DNA from: CAVSZB01 sp964420395
GTDB taxonomy: Bacteria; Krumholzibacteriota; Krumholzibacteriia; LZORAL124-64-63
NCBI GenBank assembly: GCA_964420395.1
Contig: CAYQTJ010000106.1
Location: 1-10,562, forward strand
Direction of reading: 5' to 3'
DNA: 10,562 bases
The number at the start of each line of letters is the position of its first letter. The first letter of the stretch is position 1. Positions 7,008 through 10,562 of this stretch are shown here, in pieces. Both the position numbers and the translations under genes were made by a program. The notes under the pieces are model-generated. The model saw only the letters and a list, made by a program, of their open reading frames with translations, was not told where the DNA came from and made no database searches.

Positions 7008-7044
7008 GGAAACGCGGGAGCCGGGCCCCGTGGTCCGGCTCCCG
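7008..7044 (-). terminator. Probable terminator of the nonaheme cytochrome gene
   Basis: CGGGAGCCGG (7015-7024) pairs with CCGGCTCCCG (7035-7044) over 10 bp with a 10-base loop. On the minus strand it begins about 30 bases after the cytochrome stop codon and is followed by CGTTTCC, a short T-run. The layout resembles the hairpin at 2055-2090. Confidence 0.55.
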
Positions 7045-7075
7045 GCGGGGATGGCGCGGTGGCGCGCCGGCCGGC

Positions 7076-8998
7076 CTAGTCGACCAGCAGCGTCCAGCGC
7101 CGCGCGGCCTTGGCGGCCGGCTCGAGGAACAGGATGCTCTGCTGCAGCAACTGGATGGAGTACTTGGCGTTGTGCACGCCCTTGCTGGCGTCGAACTCCA
7201 CGAAGGCCAGGTTGTAGGCGGCCCGGCGCTGCGGCACGGTCGAGATGGTGATGTCGCCGATGCTCGCCTCGTAGTCGTCCACGAGCGCCTGGCGGTGCTC
7301 CGGGGTGTCGCTGGCGTCGAGGATCGCCTCGTGCAGGGTCTCGAGCAGCGAGGCGACCTCGAGCTGGACCCCCTCGACCACGCCGTCGCCGTCGAAGTCG
7401 TCGATGGCGGCGACGTCGCTGAAGGCGCTGATCTCGCCGTGGCACGCCCGGCACGCTTCGACCGTCGGCTGGAAGTCGTGCCCGGTGTAGTTCGGCACGC
7501 CGCCGTCGACGTCGTTCTCGTGCGCGTGCGTGTGGCAGCTCACGCAGCCGTCCTCGATCTGGAGGTGGGTGCTCGATCCCCAGGGGAAGCCGGGATTGAT
7601 CGCCTCGTTGGCGCCGGTGCCGGCGAGCATGTCCCCCTGGCAGCTGTGGTGCGGGCCGAGGTGGGCGGTGCCGTTGTTGATCTGGTCGTTGATGTTCGTG
7701 AGCGTGCGACGCCCGTTGTGGCAGGCCATGCAGAGGCGGCCCGCGCCGGCCTGCGGGATGATCGAGCCGTCCGGCAGGACGACGTCGATGGCGGCGGCGT
7801 TGCGCAGGTCGGCCCGGTTCTCGGTGCCGTGCGCCGAGTGGCAGGTCTGGCAGTTGATCGTGCCGACCACGGTCGGGCCGGCGGCCGGGTTGGCGAACGC
7901 CGGGGGATTGTCGAGGTAGGCCATGGCGGTGAGGCCGTTGTGGCACTTGGCGCAGGAGCGGTTGCGGGCCGGAGAGCCGCCGTCGAGCGTGTCGGCGCCG
8001 GCGTGGCCGGAGCTGGCCCACTCGTCGTAGAACGGGTGGTGCGCGCCGTTGTGGCAGTCGCCGCAGGTGCCGGCGTCGAGGCTGACCGGCAGCGTCGGCC
8101 GCGTGCCGGGGTGGTCGCCGCCCGGCCCGTGGCAGTTCTCGCACTGGACGCCGCGCAGCGCGGCGATCGGGATCTCGTCGTAGCCGCCGTTGTCGAGCGC
8201 CGGATCGGCGTCCAGGCCGACGGTGCCGACGGTGTGGCAGCCCAGGCAGTAGGGGTTGCCGGCCATGCCGATCTCCGCCAGCGACTCGTACGCCGTGCGG
8301 TGGCCGGTGGTCGACCAGCTCGCGTGGGTGCCGACGTGGCACTCGGCGCAGTAGGCGTCTCCGCGGTAGACCGGCGCGTCGGTCGGGAGATAGGCCGAGA
8401 CCTGCAGCTCGACCGACTCGGTGCGGGCGTTGCCCGAGCCGTCGGTCACCACGACCTGCACGCGCGGGTTCTGGGTCGGCACCGACTCGGGGGCGCGCCA
8501 CAGCACGGTGTCGGGAGTGACCTGGGTCAGCGTGCCGGCGGTGGCGGTCCAGAGGTAGGTGAGGTCGTCGCCCACGGCCAGCGCGGCGATGCGGGTCTGG
8601 TTGGCGATCCGCACCGACGCGGCCGCCGCCGTGACCTGCAGCCCGATCTCCACGCCGATCGCCCTGCTCGAGGTGGCGGTGAGGTTGTTCGCGGCGGCGG
8701 CGGTGACCGACACCAGGTAGACGCCGGGCGCGGTGGGTGCGGTCCAGGTGGTCGTGGCCGCCGTCGGGGTGCCGAAGGTCCCGCCGCTGGCGGTCCAGAG
8801 GTAGGTCAGGCCGGTGCCGGAGGCGGTGACCGTGAGCGTGACCTGGCCGCCGGCATCGACGATCGCCGGGGTGGCGGTGACCTGGGAGATGAGCGGCTGC
8901 GTACCGGGACCATTCGTGTCCTCGTCGTCGTCGCACGACGAGAGGCCGATCATGAGGGCGGTGCAGCCGAGCAGCACCAGCATCCAGCGTCTGAACAT
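7076..8998 (-). CDS. Nonaheme c-type cytochrome lipoprotein with two N-terminal Ig-like domains
   Basis: A 640-residue envelope electron-transfer protein. A lipoprotein signal ends in LSSC (C22 lipidated) and is followed by an acidic run DDDED. Residues about 35-118 and 119-201 are two homologous Ig/PKD-like beta domains, each with LTYLWTA. The rest carries nine CxxCH heme sites, with first cysteines at 217, 251, 286, 312, 349, 383, 423, 485 and 516. No site is CxxCK. A GPHHSCQGDMLAG stretch (448-460) has an unpaired C453 and histidines that could be distal heme ligands. DFDGDGVVEG (534-543) resembles a calcium-binding loop. The C-terminus is a helical region with DASKGVHNAKYS (603-614), like the end of many nitrite-reductase/HAO-type multiheme proteins. 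ATG 8996-8998 has AGGAGG seven bases upstream. Substrate and partner are unknown; the divergent octaheme gene is the likely partner. Confidence 0.93.
   Translation of the reverse strand: MFRRWMLVLLGCTALMIGLSSCDDDEDTNGPGTQPLISQVTATPAIVDAGGQVTLTVTASGTGLTYLWTASGGTFGTPTAATTTWTAPTAPGVYLVSVTAAAANNLTATSSRAIGVEIGLQVTAAAASVRIANQTRIAALAVGDDLTYLWTATAGTLTQVTPDTVLWRAPESVPTQNPRVQVVVTDGSGNARTESVELQVSAYLPTDAPVYRGDAYCAECHVGTHASWSTTGHRTAYESLAEIGMAGNPYCLGCHTVGTVGLDADPALDNGGYDEIPIAALRGVQCENCHGPGGDHPGTRPTLPVSLDAGTCGDCHNGAHHPFYDEWASSGHAGADTLDGGSPARNRSCAKCHNGLTAMAYLDNPPAFANPAAGPTVVGTINCQTCHSAHGTENRADLRNAAAIDVVLPDGSIIPQAGAGRLCMACHNGRRTLTNINDQINNGTAHLGPHHSCQGDMLAGTGANEAINPGFPWGSSTHLQIEDGCVSCHTHAHENDVDGGVPNYTGHDFQPTVEACRACHGEISAFSDVAAIDDFDGDGVVEGVQLEVASLLETLHEAILDASDTPEHRQALVDDYEASIGDITISTVPQRRAAYNLAFVEFDASKGVHNAKYSIQLLQQSILFLEPAAKAARRWTLLVD
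8542..8806. repeat. 19-bp direct repeat marking duplication of the Ig-like domain
   Basis: TGGCGGTCCAGAGGTAGGT occurs at 8542-8560 and again at 8788-8806. The copies are 246 bases (82 codons) apart, in the same frame, and encode the TYLWTA strand at the same place in each Ig-like domain. The nucleotide identity suggests a fairly recent tandem duplication or conversion within the gene. Confidence 0.7.
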
Positions 8999-9364
8999 GG
9001 ACTCGCCTCCTGCTGAGGTATCAGCCCTCGTCGCGGCCGGCGGGGAGGCGCGGGCGCGACCGTGGGGTGAACTCCTACCAACCAAGTATGATCATCGGCG
9101 GCCGGCGCCCGAGGTCAACCCCAAAAGTGAGATAATCGCGGTGCGATATTGAACTGTATCGTCAATTTCGACAGGACATTGCGCTTGACACCCCGCCCCG
9201 CTGTTTTCAAGATCCCACATGTTCGCTAGGAATAGTAATTGCTCGGGATCGACTCCGGAATCCGGGTCGGGTCGGTCGGGGCCCGGCGCGTTCGGGGTCG
9301 CATCGCGGCGGCAGCGCCACCGGGAGCCTGCCGGCGGCCGGGACCGTCTTCCAGGGAGGGAACC
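8999..9364. promoter_or_regulatory. Divergent regulatory spacer between the two cytochrome genes
   Basis: No credible gene is seen in these 366 bases. The central part, 9121-9240, is about 47% GC (first half about 42%) against roughly 70% around it, as expected for a shared promoter region. It contains the inverted repeat CGATA-N8-TATCG (9144-9161) and, nearer the octaheme gene, CGAC-t-CCGGA-a-TCCGG-GTCG (about 9250-9269), either of which could be an operator. On the minus strand only a weak promoter for the nonaheme gene is visible: TTGACC (9113-9118) with GATCAT (9088-9093) at a long 19-base spacing. No known regulator site was recognised. Confidence 0.5.
9185..9213 (+). promoter_or_regulatory. 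Candidate sigma70 promoter of the octaheme cytochrome operon
   Basis: A perfect TTGACA (9185-9190) is followed after 17 bases by CAAGAT (9208-9213), a weak -10 that keeps the key second A and last T. The start point would be near 9220, giving a leader of about 145 bases before the ATG at 9365. The weak -10 suggests that an activator may be needed; this is inference. Confidence 0.45.
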
Positions 9365-10483
9365 ATGATCCGCCTCAGACTCGCGCTCGTCGTTCTCCTG
9401 TTGCTCGGAATCCTGCCGCTGGTGACCGGGTGCGAGGATGATCTCGAGCCGGTGCGTCTGCCCGGGGACGTGTCCCTGGAGAACGCCTACGTCGGCCCGC
9501 AGGCCTGCCGCTCCTGCCACCAGTCCGAGTACGCCCTGTTCGCCGCGAGCGGGCACGCCCACGCGCTGAGCCGGGTGGTCGACGGGCGGGCGCCGCTGTT
9601 CCCGTACTCGGCCGTGCCCAACCCGCCGGCCGGCGCCGCCTGGAGCGACATCCTCTACGTGATCGGCGGGCACGGCTGGAAGGCCGGCTTCGTGGATCGG
9701 CAGGGGTACCTCGTCACGGGGGACGCGGCGCAGTGGAACCTGGCGACCTTCGCCTTCGCGCCGTTCGAGCCGGGCGCGGCGGACCTTCCGTTCACCTGCG
9801 CCCGCTGCCACGCCACCGGCTTCGACGCTGCGGGCAACCAGGACGGCCTGCCCGGGCTGGTCGGCGCCTGGCGGCAGGACGGGGTCACCTGCGAGCGCTG
9901 CCACGGCGCGGGCGGCGCCCACGCGCTGTCGCAGCTGGCCAGCGACATCGCGGTGGACCGCGACGCCGGCCAGTGCGGCGCGTGCCACTCCCGCGGCGAC
10001 GCCGCCGGCCGGATCGAGGCGGCCGACGGCTTCCTCCTCAACAACGGGCAGTACGACGAACTGCGCGGCGGCGCGCACAACACGCTGACCTGCGTCGCCT
10101 GCCACGACCCGCACGCGACGACGCACGCGTCGGCGGCGCGGGACGTCGAACTGCAGTGCGAGAACTGCCACGGCGACATCGAGATCTACAACACCGGCGA
10201 CGGCGCGCACACCTGCGTCAACTGCCACCTGCCGCGCGCGACGAAGTCGGCCGTGGCCGGCTCGCCGCTGCGCGCCGACGTCCGCACGCACCTGTTCCGC
10301 ATCGATCCCGCGGCCGACGCCGAGCAGTTCTACACGGCGGACGGGAAGACCTTCGCGAACGGCTACCTGACCACGGACTTCGCCTGCCTCGCCTGCCACA
10401 CCGGCGAGGACAGGGACTGGGCCGCGCAGTACGCCGGGACGATCCACTCCACCGGCCGCAAGGCCCTGGTCGCGGGACGGTGA
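9365..10483 (+). CDS. Octaheme c-type cytochrome lipoprotein, cytochrome c554-like
   Basis: A 372-residue envelope electron carrier. The signal peptide ends in LVTGC, so C23 should be lipidated. Eight CxxCH heme sites have first cysteines at 48, 145, 176, 204, 243, 265, 284 and 341. The opening YVGPQACRSCHQSEYALF with a following SGHAHAL, and the ILYVIGGHGWKAGF segment (96-109), match the cytochrome c554-like multiheme family as I know it; CVNCHLPRATKSA (284-296) and RTHLFRID (307-314) are also typical of that group. Family members pass electrons between envelope redox partners; a catalytic role cannot be excluded, though no CxxCK site is present. The ATG at 9365 is chosen because GGGAGGG lies just upstream and the signal peptide begins there; the frame is open back to 9239 without a plausible leader. 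A further signal-peptide gene starts about 5 bases after the stop, so the two are probably cotranscribed and translationally coupled. Maturation would need the Ccm system, which is not in the window. Confidence 0.92.
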   Translation: MIRLRLALVVLLLLGILPLVTGCEDDLEPVRLPGDVSLENAYVGPQACRSCHQSEYALFAASGHAHALSRVVDGRAPLFPYSAVPNPPAGAAWSDILYVIGGHGWKAGFVDRQGYLVTGDAAQWNLATFAFAPFEPGAADLPFTCARCHATGFDAAGNQDGLPGLVGAWRQDGVTCERCHGAGGAHALSQLASDIAVDRDAGQCGACHSRGDAAGRIEAADGFLLNNGQYDELRGGAHNTLTCVACHDPHATTHASAARDVELQCENCHGDIEIYNTGDGAHTCVNCHLPRATKSAVAGSPLRADVRTHLFRIDPAADAEQFYTADGKTFANGYLTTDFACLACHTGEDRDWAAQYAGTIHSTGRKALVAGR

Positions 10484-10488
10484 GCGGG

Positions 10489-10562
10489 ATGACCGCGCAC
10501 CACCGCGCCGGGCTCCTGCGCGCCGGGATCCTCCTGGGGGCTTTGGCGGCGGCGGCCGCGGC
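10489..10562 (+). CDS. Start of a downstream gene with a signal peptide, truncated by the window end
   Basis: The ATG at 10489-10491 opens a frame of 24 codons to the window edge, beginning MTAHHRAGLLRAGILLGALA and continuing with Ala codons. This is a basic start followed by a Leu/Ala-rich hydrophobic core, typical of an exported protein. An in-frame GTG at 10480-10482 overlaps the octaheme stop (GTGA) and would add three residues; the ATG is preferred because its upstream GGGA is better spaced. Either way it sits in one operon with the octaheme cytochrome. The mature protein is not visible. An outer-membrane porin or another cytochrome would fit the context, but that is a guess. Confidence 0.6.
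   Translation, partial: MTAHHRAGLLRAGILLGALAAAAA

Noticed and set aside
7620..7660. Possible tenth heme site in the nonaheme protein (HHSCQGDML)
   Set aside because: There is a single cysteine and no CxxCH pattern, so it cannot be a c-type heme attachment site.
6950..9016. Plus-strand open frame of 688 codons opposite the nonaheme cytochrome
   Set aside because: Antisense shadow with Val/Ala/Gly/Arg composition; the nine CxxCH motifs are on the minus strand.
9149..9165. FNR/CRP-like site TTGA...TCAA in the cytochrome spacer
   Set aside because: The half sites are 9 bases apart; the family needs 6 bases between TTGA and TCAA.
9092..10447. Minus-strand open frame of 451 codons opposite the octaheme cytochrome
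   Set aside because: Antisense shadow of a gene with eight CxxCH motifs, a lipobox and a good ribosome binding site.

Overview
The window is about 70% GC and densely packed with genes. It holds seven protein-coding genes, the last of them truncated, and I see no tRNA, rRNA, CRISPR array, IS element or phage gene. Lipoproteins with high-GC coding, beta-propeller repeats of the WGSG..D.Y.VG type and multiheme c-type cytochromes carrying Ig-like domains suggest a Gram-negative environmental bacterium, perhaps of the FCB group or its relatives (Eisenbacteria, Krumholzibacteria or Gemmatimonadota-like) or a deltaproteobacterial lineage. This placement is inference from gene style only; the sequence contains no phylogenetic marker that I can place firmly.

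Layout. On the left (1-3222, minus strand) a predicted seven-bladed propeller lipoprotein is followed by an exported M3-family oligoendopeptidase. Each gene is followed by a strong GC hairpin, and the one between them has a T-run, so they look like separate transcription units. A 288-base divergent spacer (3223-3510) with a G-quadruplex-type motif and a GC hairpin leads into a plus-strand pair (3511-5716): nadA (quinolinate synthase, a [4Fe-4S] enzyme of NAD synthesis) and a NifS/IscS-type cysteine desulfurase that probably supplies sulfur for the NadA cluster. This pair converges, with a 10-base gap, on a minus-strand gene for a four-domain S1 RNA-binding protein (5727-6884), which has its own extended -10 promoter.

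The right part (7076-10562) is a divergent cytochrome locus. On the minus strand is a 640-residue lipoprotein with two tandem Ig-like domains and nine CxxCH heme sites. On the plus strand is a 372-residue lipoprotein with eight CxxCH sites, followed almost without a gap by a third gene of which only the start and signal peptide lie in the window. The two cytochromes share a 366-base AT-richer spacer with a candidate sigma70 promoter. Together they offer 17 c-type hemes on two membrane-anchored envelope proteins, which suggests a respiratory or extracellular electron-transfer module. This is the part of the window most likely to hold something undescribed.
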